Source of the DNA: Streptomyces sp. CB01635
GTDB lineage: Bacteria > Actinomycetota > Actinomycetes > Streptomycetales > Streptomycetaceae
Direction of reading: 5' to 3'
Assembly (NCBI RefSeq): GCF_002803065.1
Contig: NZ_NNBL01000006.1
Location: 1 to 64,000, forward strand
DNA length: 64,000 nt
Program-made: the position numbers and the translations under genes
Shown here: positions 32,174-39,890 of the stretch, piece by piece
Layout of the letters: each line of letters starts with the position of its first letter
How positions within the stretch are numbered: position 1 is the first letter of the stretch
Notes under the pieces: generated by a model
What the model was told of the DNA's origin: nothing
Database searches by the model: none
What the model saw: the letters and a program-made list of their open reading frames with translations, nothing else

Positions 32174-33738
32174 CGGGCGTCCCCGCCTTCGGCGTCTTCC
32201 GTGTGCTCGAGGTGGCCGGAGGCCGCACCTGTCATGGCGGAGCCCAGCTCCTCCGGGGTGATGGTGGCGGGGTCGGCGTCGGCGACCAGGCGGCCGCGGT
32301 ACATCACCCGCAGGGTGTCGGACAGGCCGATCAGCTCGTCCAGGTCCGCCGAGATGAGCAGCACGGCGAGGCCCTCGCGGCGGGCGCGGCGGATCTGGTC
32401 CCAGATCTGGGCCTGTGCGCCGACGTCCACACCGCGGGTGGGGTGAGCGGCGATCAGCAGCTTGGGGGCGTGGCTCATCTCGCGGCCGACGATCAGCTTC
32501 TGCTGGTTGCCGCCGGACAGGGAGGCCGCGGTGACCTCGATGCCGGGGGTGCGGACGTCGTAGTCGCGCACGATGCGCTCGGTGTCGGCGCGGGCGGCCT
32601 TGAGGTCGAGCAGCCCGCCCTTGGAGTTGGGGCGCTCGGTGACATGGCCGAGGACCCGGTTCTCCCACAGCGGCGCTTCGAGGAGCAGCCCGTGACGGTG
32701 CCGGTCCTCGGGGATGTAACCGACACCGGCTTCGCGGCGCTTGCGGGTGGGGGTCCGGGTGACGTCGGCGCCGTCCAGAGCGACGGTGCCGCGGTCCGGG
32801 GCCCGCATGCCCATGATGGCCTCGACGAGTTCGGACTGGCCGTTGCCCTCCACGCCCGCGATGCCGAGGACTTCGCCGCGGTGGATGGTGAAGCTGACGT
32901 CGTCGAGGATGACGCGCTCGACGCCGTCCAGGTCGGTCTGCGTGAGGCGCACCCCGCCCAGGTGGAGCATCGGGGTGTCGGTGACCGTCGACTCCTCGGT
33001 CTCCGGCGACGGCAGCTCGCTGCCGACCATGAGCTCGGCGAGCTGCTTGGTGCTCGTGCTCTTCGGGTCGGCCGTGCCGACCGTCGTCCCGCGCCGGATG
33101 ACCGTGATCTCGTCCGCGACGGAGAGCACTTCGCCCAGCTTGTGGGAGATGAAGATGACCGTGAGGCCCTCGGACTTGAGCTCGCGCAGGTTGTCGAAGA
33201 GCGCGTCGACCTCCTGCGGCACGAGGACCGCGGTGGGCTCGTCGAGGATCAGCGTCCGGGCGCCCCGATAGAGGACCTTGAGGATCTCGACGCGCTGCCG
33301 GTCGGCGACCCCGAGCTCCTCGACGAGGACGTCGGGGCGCACCCCGAGGCCGTACGCCTCCGAGATCTCGCGGATCTTCGTACGTGCCTTGCCGCCGATG
33401 CCGTGCAGCTTCTCGGCGCCCAGGACGACGTTCTCCAGGACGGTGAGGTTGTCGGCCAGCATGAAGTGCTGGTGGACCATGCCGATGCCGCGCGCGATGG
33501 CGTCGGCGGGCGTGGCGAAGGCGACCTGGGTGCCGTCGACAGCGATGGTGCCCTCGTCCGGCTTCTGCATGCCGTAGAGGATCTTCATCAGGGTCGACTT
33601 GCCGGCGCCGTTCTCACCGCACAGGGCGTGGACGGTGCCCCGCCGTACGGTGATGTCGATGTCGCGGTTGGCGACGACGCCGGGAAAGCGCTTGGTGATG
33701 CCGCGCAGTTCGACGGCGGGAGGGCTGGACGCGTTGAT
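32170..33738 (-). CDS. Nucleoside ABC transporter ATPase (two fused nucleotide-binding domains), probable ATC start
   Basis: About 522 residues if read from position 33738. Two ATPase domains: the first has Walker A GENGAGKST, signature VADRQRVEI in place of LSGGQ, and LILDEPTAVL. The second has VEGNGQSEL in place of a Walker A lysine loop and signature LSGGNQQK, as in RbsA-type importers. The family N-terminus (INASSPPAVELRGITKRFPG) is coded, but no ATG, GTG, TTG or CTG lies between an upstream in-frame TAG and this segment. The first ATG comes after Walker A. An ATC codon 8 bases behind GAGGAG fits as the initiator. A sequencing error is the alternative. Confidence 0.85.
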   Translation of the reverse strand: MNASSPPAVELRGITKRFPGVVANRDIDITVRRGTVHALCGENGAGKSTLMKILYGMQKPDEGTIAVDGTQVAFATPADAIARGIGMVHQHFMLADNLTVLENVVLGAEKLHGIGGKARTKIREISEAYGLGVRPDVLVEELGVADRQRVEILKVLYRGARTLILDEPTAVLVPQEVDALFDNLRELKSEGLTVIFISHKLGEVLSVADEITVIRRGTTVGTADPKSTSTKQLAELMVGSELPSPETEESTVTDTPMLHLGGVRLTQTDLDGVERVILDDVSFTIHRGEVLGIAGVEGNGQSELVEAIMGMRAPDRGTVALDGADVTRTPTRKRREAGVGYIPEDRHRHGLLLEAPLWENRVLGHVTERPNSKGGLLDLKAARADTERIVRDYDVRTPGIEVTAASLSGGNQQKLIVGREMSHAPKLLIAAHPTRGVDVGAQAQIWDQIRRARREGLAVLLISADLDELIGLSDTLRVMYRGRLVADADPATITPEELGSAMTGAASGHLEHTEDAEGGDAR

Positions 33739-33840
33739 GGCGCACTCTCCTCGGGGGACAGGACGTACGTACGGAAGGGGTGAACGGTCGCGCGGAGCCG
33801 CGCGGGGGCGCGTCGGCGACGGTAATACGCCAACCCATAG

Positions 33841-33852
33841 CTACACGCGTAG
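33841..33852. promoter_or_regulatory. Nucleoside-regulon palindrome upstream of the ABC operon
   Basis: CTACACGCGTAG, one mismatch from the consensus, about 100 bases before the ATPase start and just after the bmpA terminator. Confidence 0.7.
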
Positions 33853-33869
33853 AGTTGACACATTGTTAT

Positions 33870-33916
33870 GGCCCGGCGAGGGGAAGCTTTCGCCACTCCC
33901 CCCGCCGAGCCGGGCC
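33870..33916 (-). terminator. Terminator of bmpA
   Basis: GGCCCGGC (33870-33877) pairs with GCCGGGCC (33909-33916), with further G/C pairing of GAGGGG against the C-run inside. It is 16 bases past the bmpA stop. Confidence 0.6.
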
Positions 33917-33931
33917 CTCAGGGGCCTCAGG

Positions 33932-34993
33932 TCACGGGGTGGTCTTGACCTTGACCTTGCCGCTCGCGATCTGCTCCTTGGCGGCGTCCAGCTTGGCCTG
34001 GATGTCGTCGATGTAGCCGCCGGAGGTGGCGAGCGAGACGCCGCCGTCCTTCAGGGCGTAGGTGTTGGTGCCGGTCTTCGGCGAACCGTCCTTGACCGAC
34101 TTGATCAGGTCGTAGACGCCGATGTCGACGTTCTTGACGACCGAAGTCAGGATCGAGGACTTGTACTTGGCCAGACCCGGGATGTTGTACTGGTCCGAGT
34201 CGACGCCGATCGCCCAGGCGCCCTTCGTGCCGGAGACGGCCTCGATGGCACCGTTGCCGGAGGAGCCGGCCGCCGAGTAGACGACGTCGGCGCCCTTGTC
34301 GAGCATGCCCTGGGCGGCTTCCTTGCCCTTGTCCGGGGAGGCGAAGCCGGAGGTGTCCGAACCGTGGCTCAGGTACTGGACGTCGACCTTGATCTTCGGG
34401 TTGGTGGCCTTGACGCCCTGGACGTAGCCCGCCTCGAACTTCTTGATCAGCGGGACGTCGACACCGCCGATGAAGCCGACGTGGTCCTTCTTCGTCTTCA
34501 GCGCGGCGGCGACGCCGGCCAGGTAGGAGCCCTGCTCCTCGGTGAAGACGATGGAGTCGGTGTTCTTGGCGTTCACCACGGAGTCGACGATGCCGAAGGT
34601 GGTCTTCGGGTACTTCGCGGAGACCTTGGTCATCGAGGTGGCGTACGCGTAGCCGACCCCGATGATGGGGTTGTAGCCGGCGTCGGCCAGGTCGGACAGG
34701 CGCTGCTCGCGGTCGGCCTCGGTGTCGGAGGTCTTGGCGGTCAGCTCCTTGAGGTCACCGCCGAACTCCTTCTTGGCCTTGTCGGCACCGCGCGCGGCGG
34801 AGTCGTTGAAGGAGTGGTCGCCACGGCCGCCGACGTCGAAGGCGAGGCCGATCTTGACCCCGCCCTTCTTGCCGGAGTCCGACGAGGAGCCCGAGGACTC
34901 GTTGTCCGAGGAAGTGCCGCCACATGCGGTGGCGGTGAGAGCGAGTGCCGCGGTGGCTATGCACGCAGCAGAGATTTTGGCTACCCGGCGCAA
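33932..34993 (-). CDS. bmpA: BMP-family nucleoside-binding lipoprotein
   Basis: 353 residues from a TTG at 34993 with AAGGAG 6 bases upstream. The lipoprotein signal MRRVAKISAACIATAALAL ends in TATAC (modified Cys24), followed by a Ser/Gly linker. The BMP (PnrA-like) domain begins KIGLAFDVGGRGDHSFNDSAARG, and GFIGGVDVPLIKKFEAGYVQGVKA is typical. It captures purine/pyrimidine nucleosides outside the membrane for the ABC permeases downstream. It is separately terminated and has its own operator, allowing the binding protein to be made in excess. Confidence 0.92.
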   Translation of the reverse strand: MRRVAKISAACIATAALALTATACGGTSSDNESSGSSSDSGKKGGVKIGLAFDVGGRGDHSFNDSAARGADKAKKEFGGDLKELTAKTSDTEADREQRLSDLADAGYNPIIGVGYAYATSMTKVSAKYPKTTFGIVDSVVNAKNTDSIVFTEEQGSYLAGVAAALKTKKDHVGFIGGVDVPLIKKFEAGYVQGVKATNPKIKVDVQYLSHGSDTSGFASPDKGKEAAQGMLDKGADVVYSAAGSSGNGAIEAVSGTKGAWAIGVDSDQYNIPGLAKYKSSILTSVVKNVDIGVYDLIKSVKDGSPKTGTNTYALKDGGVSLATSGGYIDDIQAKLDAAKEQIASGKVKVKTTP

Positions 34994-35054
34994 GGGAGGC
35001 TCCTTCGACCTGACCTGAGCGCCGGGCTCCCGGCGCTGGTTTTCGGACGGATCG

Positions 35055-35066
35055 TAACGCGCGTAG
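35055..35066. promoter_or_regulatory. Nucleoside-regulon palindrome upstream of bmpA
   Basis: TAACGCGCGTAG, two mismatches at the left edge of the consensus, 62 bases before the bmpA start. Confidence 0.62.
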
Positions 35067-35202
35067 ATGTCAGATAAAGGGCCGTTCCGCAGCCGTTATC
35101 GGATTGACGCGAACGACGCCCGGCGGTCCGGTCTACGGGGCGTTACGGGGGTGGGTCGGGTGGGTTACGTGCCGCCCACACCGACCCTTTCCCCGCACCG
35201 AT

Positions 35203-36462
35203 TTACGCCCCCTGCTCCCGTGCGGCCCCGTCCATCAGCGCCGCCGCGGTGAACAGCTCCACCCCGACGGTGATCGCCGACTCGTCGGCGTCGAAGTCGC
35301 CCTGGTGCAGGTCGCGTCCGCCGCGCTCGCCGGGGGTGCGCACCCCGAGGCGGGCCATGGCGCCGGGGACGTGCTCCAGATACCAGGAGAAGTCCTCGCC
35401 GCCCAGGCTCTGCTGGGTGTCCTCGACGGAGTGGGCGCCGCGGCGCAGCGTCATCGCGGCGGTCAGGAGGTCGGTGACCTCCGGGTCGTTGACCACGGGC
35501 GGCACCCCGCGGATGTAGTTGATCTCCGACTTGGCGCGGTAGAGGTCGGCGACCTCCTGGATCGCGCCGTGCACCAGGTCGGGCGCCTGCCGCCACGCTT
35601 CGAGGTCGAGGCAGCGGACGGTGCCGGACAGCTCGGCGTGCTGCGGGATGACGTTGCACGCGTGGCCGGTTTCGATACGTCCCCAGGTCACGGCGAGGCC
35701 CGAACGGGCGTCGATGCGGCGGGCGACGAGCGCGGGGACCTCGGTGGCCACCTTCGCGGCGGCGGTCACGAGGTCGGTGGTGAGGTGGGGGCGCGCGGTG
35801 TGCCCGCCGGGCCCGTCGAGCGCGACCTCGAGACGGTCGCAGGCCGAGGTGATCGCGCCGTGCCGCAGCCCGATCCGGCCCGCGTCGACCTTCGGGTCGC
35901 AGTGCACGCCGATGATCGACCCGACGCCTTCGAGCACGCCCGACTCGATGGCGTCGGGGGCGCCGCCGGGCAGCACCTCCTCGGCGGGCTGGAAGATCAG
36001 GCGTACGGGGTGCGGGAGCCGGCCCTGGCGGTGCAGCTCGGCGAGGACCAGGCCCGCGCCGAGCACGACCGTCGTGTGCACGTCATGGCCGCAGGCGTGG
36101 GCGCGGCCGGGCACGGTGGACCGGTAGGCGCAGCTCGCCTTGGTGTCCGGGATGGGAAGCGCGTCGATGTCGGCGCGCAGGGCGAGCATGGGGGGCCCGC
36201 CCCGCCACTCCCCTTCCGCCGTGCCGATGTCGCAGACGAGTCCCGTGCCGATGTCCAGAATGCGTGGAGTGAGCCCGGCCTTCTCCAGGCGGGCCCTGAT
36301 CGCCGCCGTCGTGCGGAACTCCTGGTTGCCGAGCTCGGGGTGCATGTGCAAGTCGCGGCGGAAGGCAACCAGTTCGGCACGGAGCTCTTCGGACAGCGTG
36401 CCGGGGAGCGCTCCGGAGGGGACCACTTCCCCGGGCTGACCGGCCTCGGACTCTCGGGACAT
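35203..36462 (-). CDS. M20-family amidohydrolase (metallopeptidase)
   Basis: 419 residues from the ATG at 36462 (MSRESEAGQP); a GTG at 36474 is an alternative start. M20D/IAA-amino-acid-hydrolase-like. RRDLHMHPELGNQEF is the N-terminal signature, ACGHDVHTTVVLG and FQPAEEVLPGG carry metal ligands and the catalytic glutamate, and LGGEDFSWYLEHVPG the C-terminal histidine/glutamate region. Such enzymes cleave N-acyl or amide bonds of small molecules in the cytoplasm. It lies upstream of bmpA on the same strand but is separated from it by the regulon palindrome, so it is probably a separate unit. Confidence 0.88.
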   Translation of the reverse strand: MSRESEAGQPGEVVPSGALPGTLSEELRAELVAFRRDLHMHPELGNQEFRTTAAIRARLEKAGLTPRILDIGTGLVCDIGTAEGEWRGGPPMLALRADIDALPIPDTKASCAYRSTVPGRAHACGHDVHTTVVLGAGLVLAELHRQGRLPHPVRLIFQPAEEVLPGGAPDAIESGVLEGVGSIIGVHCDPKVDAGRIGLRHGAITSACDRLEVALDGPGGHTARPHLTTDLVTAAAKVATEVPALVARRIDARSGLAVTWGRIETGHACNVIPQHAELSGTVRCLDLEAWRQAPDLVHGAIQEVADLYRAKSEINYIRGVPPVVNDPEVTDLLTAAMTLRRGAHSVEDTQQSLGGEDFSWYLEHVPGAMARLGVRTPGERGGRDLHQGDFDADESAITVGVELFTAAALMDGAAREQGA

Positions 36463-36474
36463 CAGTTGGTTCAC

Positions 36475-36798
36475 CCTTTGAAGGGTAGGCCGGGGCGGGG
36501 GTCAGCCGCCCCACGATCAACAAAAGTTCAACCGAATTGGGGTAAGAAATGCGGCCGGAGTGCGCATGCACTTCACGCGAAGTGGGTAGGACGTCTCTTT
36601 CGCGCCGAGTTGTCTTCGGCCCCTCCGCCACCCGCCGCCTCGCCCTTCGCGGGCCCGATGAACTCGGACGTGCCCACCTCCGAGGCAGCCCCGGGAGGTG
36701 GACACGGCCCGGCCCTCCCTGGCACCGGCCAGGTCGAGGGCGAGCGGCCCGGGCAGCGTCTGCTCCCGGGCGCACCCCCGCCCACGTGATCTCGGCGG
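36475..36798. other. Intergenic stretch between two minus-strand genes
   Basis: 324 bases. The part next to the amidohydrolase is relatively AT-rich (TTGAAC on the minus strand at about 36531) and probably its promoter. The rest is GC-rich. An imperfect GCCCGGG...CCCGGGC repeat near 36747-36771 could terminate the DUF1906 gene. No coding region is supported on either strand. Confidence 0.5.
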
Positions 36799-37629
36799 TC
36801 AGCCGACGATCGCCACCGGCGCGTCCCACGCGTCCCGGTCCACCGTGATCGTGTAACCGCCGCGCGACTCCTTGCTGTTCACCATGTACTGGTGGGCGCG
36901 GCGGTGGCCGGTCCACAGAGTGGAGGCGAAGGGCCAGTCCGTAGTGGTCGTGTTGACCTTGTCCCAGAGCGCGTACCAGAGGATGTCCGGCATGTCCGTG
37001 CGGTTCGTCGTCGTGGCGACGGCCTTCGCGCTGGAGCTGCGGAAGCCGTAGAAGCCGGTCCGGTAGCTCTTGGCGTGCACGGCCTTGTCCCAGGCGCGGA
37101 CATAGGTGAGGACCGCGTTGTTGCAGGACGTGTTCGTCGTGTCGTACGACTCCATGTCCAGGTAGAGCGGGGATCCGGCCTTCATGCCGAGGGCGGCGGC
37201 CTTGGTGACGGCGTCGGCGCCGTCCTTCGCGCCGAGCGAGGCGGCGGTGGACGCGGTCATCTTCTCGGGGTTCGCGCCGGACTGGCATGGCGGCTGGGCC
37301 CCCACGTAGAGCGGGATCAGCTTCCAGCCGGATGCGCTGACCGACTTCACCCAGGACGCGGTGAGGTTGGGCTGGGCGCAGCCGCGGTTCTTGCCGCCGA
37401 CGTAGACGGCGGCGGCGCCGTAGAAGCCGGTCTTCCATGCCTTCATGGCGGAGAGGGAAGGGGCCGTGCAGGTGTCGAAGGCGCGGCCGGTGTACGTCTT
37501 GGCCGCGGGCAGCGTGGTGGCTGTCGCCGACTGGGCGACGATCGCTCCGGTGGCGGCCAGTGCCACGCCTGCGGCGGACATGGCGACGTAGCGGCGTCTC
37601 TTGGAGAGGCGGTGTCGGGGGTGCGTCAC
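36799..37629 (-). CDS. Secreted DUF1906 (glycoside hydrolase-like) protein
   Basis: 276 residues, GTG start. The N-terminus (SKRRRYVAMSAAGVALAATG) is a twin-arginine-like export signal, cleaved after about ATATT near residue 39. The mature domain is DUF1906, related to GH25 lysozyme-like barrels: GRAFDTCTAPSLSAMKAWK at the start, GSPLYLDMESYDTT with the acidic pair, GFYGFRSSSAKAV, and HQYMVNSKESRGGYTITVDRDAWD at the end. Mycobacterial Rv2525c, a Tat substrate, is a relative. It is likely to act on wall glycans, and it neighbours the glycopolymer cluster. Confidence 0.85.
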   Translation of the reverse strand: MTHPRHRLSKRRRYVAMSAAGVALAATGAIVAQSATATTLPAAKTYTGRAFDTCTAPSLSAMKAWKTGFYGAAAVYVGGKNRGCAQPNLTASWVKSVSASGWKLIPLYVGAQPPCQSGANPEKMTASTAASLGAKDGADAVTKAAALGMKAGSPLYLDMESYDTTNTSCNNAVLTYVRAWDKAVHAKSYRTGFYGFRSSSAKAVATTTNRTDMPDILWYALWDKVNTTTTDWPFASTLWTGHRRAHQYMVNSKESRGGYTITVDRDAWDAPVAIVG

Positions 37630-37762
37630 GGATTCCTCTGGGCGCTGTGTGCGGAGTGGGGGGTGCGGTGGGTTTGACCTGCCGGCACCCCGTGGGGTTG
37701 CCCTTCGGATTGCTACGCGATCACCAAGGTCTGGCCAAGAGCGGGCCCGCGGGGCCCGGCGG

Positions 37763-38851
37763 TCAGACGGCCGGGGCGACCGAGGCGAGGCGGTGTACGT
37801 CGCGTGCGGTGCCGGTGACGCCGGAGAGGAAGCCCTGGGCGCGCGGTGAGGCGTTCTCCGTCAGCCAGGCGGGGTCGATGTCGCAGACGGCGACGCGGAC
37901 CTCGGTGCCGACGAGGGCCAGGGGCAGGGTGTGGACGACCGTCGAGGGGAAGCTGAGGATCGTACGGCCGATGGGGCCGCGGCGGGCGATCAGTTCGAGG
38001 GGGAGGTCGGGGCGGACGATCTCCAGGCCGGTCTCCACCGCGAGGCGGTGCAGCTTGTCCGAGCTCTCGCGGCGGTGGGCGAAGTAGCGGGTCGCGCCGT
38101 GGGCGCGGGCGAGGGCGCGGACGGCCTCCAGGTAGCGGTCCGGGTCGACGACGCCGGTCTCGACGAGGGACGTGCCGACGAGGTCGGCGCCCTTCGTCAT
38201 GCGGGGCGGGCCGAAGCGGGCGCGGGTCCAGGTGAAGTCGTTGCGGGTGACGCGGACACCGTCGGGGACGGAGTCGATCGGCATGGCCGAGAAGACCTCG
38301 ACGGTGCGGCGGGTGCCGTCGGGGGTGAGGCGGCGGCGGGCGGCGGCGGACACGGGCGCGAAGACGACGTCGCGCGGTCCGGGGCGGCCGCCGCGGCGGT
38401 GCCAGCGCACGAGGCGCTCACCGCGGGCGAGCTGGGAGACGAACTCCATGGTCGCGGTGCCGTCGTCGACGACGACGAGTTCGGGGGCCCGGGTGATCGT
38501 CAGCAGGAGCTGCACGTAGCGGGAGAACGGGTCGCCGATGACGATGCGGGCGGCCTTGCGCAGCGCGCCCGCGAGTCCGCCGATGGTGTGGAAGGGCGCG
38601 GTGGCGCCGCCACGCGCCTCTTCCCAGCGGACGATGTGGCCCTCGTCGCGGGCGAGTTCGGCCATGCGGCGCAGCTGGCCGCGGGTCATGGGGTCCGTGG
38701 GCGACAGAACGACCAGGGTGATCCGGTCCGTCTTGTCGGTGCTCTCGGCGCGATGCGCCCATTCCAGGACGTTGAGGAGCTGGACGGGGCTCTCCACGAA
38801 ACACAGGGTTCCGGAGCGGCGTCCGGAGCGTGCTGCTGACATGGGCGACAT
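37763..38851 (-). CDS. Sialyltransferase-like glycosyltransferase (GT52/polysialyltransferase type)
   Basis: 362 residues from the ATG at 38851, four bases after GGAGG; an ATG three codons later is possible. The N-terminal strand LCFVESPVQLLNVLEWA resembles GT52 enzymes. The three short bacterial sialyltransferase motifs can be traced: acidic-acidic-glycine in VVVDDGTATMEF, a basic HRRE in place of the HP motif, and a Ser/Thr pair in LSFPSTVVHT. It probably transfers a nonulosonic acid residue from its CMP-activated form. It is the last gene of a four-gene minus-strand operon with neuB and the CMP-sugar synthetase. Confidence 0.7.
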   Translation of the reverse strand: MSPMSAARSGRRSGTLCFVESPVQLLNVLEWAHRAESTDKTDRITLVVLSPTDPMTRGQLRRMAELARDEGHIVRWEEARGGATAPFHTIGGLAGALRKAARIVIGDPFSRYVQLLLTITRAPELVVVDDGTATMEFVSQLARGERLVRWHRRGGRPGPRDVVFAPVSAAARRRLTPDGTRRTVEVFSAMPIDSVPDGVRVTRNDFTWTRARFGPPRMTKGADLVGTSLVETGVVDPDRYLEAVRALARAHGATRYFAHRRESSDKLHRLAVETGLEIVRPDLPLELIARRGPIGRTILSFPSTVVHTLPLALVGTEVRVAVCDIDPAWLTENASPRAQGFLSGVTGTARDVHRLASVAPAV

Positions 38852-38937
38852 GGGCCCTCCGAGGGACCTGTGGGGGGTTGGGGCCCGTGGGCCGGCGCCC
38901 GGCTGGGCGCCGGCCCACACGGGCGGACGTCGGACGG

Positions 38938-39876
38938 TCAGACGCCGACCGGCTCGCCCGCGGCGACGGCGATCTCCGACTCGGCGACGACGCCCGCGAC
39001 GCGGCGGAGCTTCTTCATCGGGCCGAGCTCCGACTCGTAGACCTTCTTGACGCCGTCACCGAGGGACGCCTCGATGGTGCGGATGTCGCGCACGAGGCGG
39101 GTGAGGCCCTGCGGCTCGACGGAGGCGGCCTGGTCGGAGCCCCACATGGCGCGGTCGAGGGTGATGTGACGCTCGACGAAGGTGGCGCCGAGGGCGACGG
39201 CGGCGAGCGTGGTCTGCAGGCCGGTCTCGTGGCCGGAGTAGCCGATCGGGACGTTCGGGTACTCGGCCTGGAGGGTGTTGATGACCCGGAGGTTGAGCTC
39301 CTCCGCCTGCGCCGGGTAGGTCGACGTGGCGTGGCACATGAGGATGTTGTCCGAGCCGAGGACCTCGACCGCGTGACGGATCTGCTTCGGCGTCGACATA
39401 CCGGTGGAGAGGATGACCGTGCGGCCGGTGGCGCGCAGGGCGCGGAGCAGCTCGTCGTCGGTGAGCGACGCGGAGGCGACCTTGTGGGCCGGGATGTCGA
39501 ACTTCTCCAGGAAGGCGACGGCCTCGGTGTCCCACGGGGAGGCGAACCAGTCGATGCCGCGCTTCTTGCAGTGCTCGTCGATCTGGCGGTACTCGTCCTC
39601 GCCGAACTCGACGCGGTGGCGGTAGTCGATGTACGTCATGCGACCCCAGGGGGTGTCGCGCTCGATGTCCCACTGGTCACGCGGGGTGCAGATCTCGGGG
39701 GTGCGCTTCTGGAACTTGACGGCGTCACAGCCGGCCTCGGCGGCCACGTCGATCAGCTTGAAGGCGTTGTCGAGGTCGCCGTTGTGGTTGATGCCGATCT
39801 CGCCGGTGATGTACACGGGCTGGCCGGGGCCGGCGGTCTTCGAACCGAACGTGCGCAGGCGGGAGTTGGTGCTCAT
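38938..39876 (-). CDS. neuB: Nonulosonic acid synthase (NeuB family)
   Basis: 312 residues. It condenses phosphoenolpyruvate with a mannose-type sugar or its phosphate to a nine-carbon 2-keto acid. The NeuB barrel motifs are YITGEIGINHNGD, CDAVKFQKR, HKVASASLTDDELL, MCHATSTYPAQAEELNL, IGYSGHE and VERHITLDRAMWGSDQ. The C-terminal SAF (antifreeze-like) domain of typical NeuB is absent and the chain ends after the barrel. No N-acetylmannosamine-forming epimerase is in the cluster, so Kdn is more likely than Neu5Ac as the product. Confidence 0.9.
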   Translation of the reverse strand: MSTNSRLRTFGSKTAGPGQPVYITGEIGINHNGDLDNAFKLIDVAAEAGCDAVKFQKRTPEICTPRDQWDIERDTPWGRMTYIDYRHRVEFGEDEYRQIDEHCKKRGIDWFASPWDTEAVAFLEKFDIPAHKVASASLTDDELLRALRATGRTVILSTGMSTPKQIRHAVEVLGSDNILMCHATSTYPAQAEELNLRVINTLQAEYPNVPIGYSGHETGLQTTLAAVALGATFVERHITLDRAMWGSDQAASVEPQGLTRLVRDIRTIEASLGDGVKKVYESELGPMKKLRRVAGVVAESEIAVAAGEPVGV

Positions 39877-39890
39877 GACTGGGGAGTTCC

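Noticed and set aside
29742..32228. A single 828-residue minus-strand reading frame covering permease 2 and upstream sequence
   Set aside because: Only the part from 31031 has transporter sequence. The rest is arginine/proline-rich antisense frame inside permease 1; high GC leaves long open frames.
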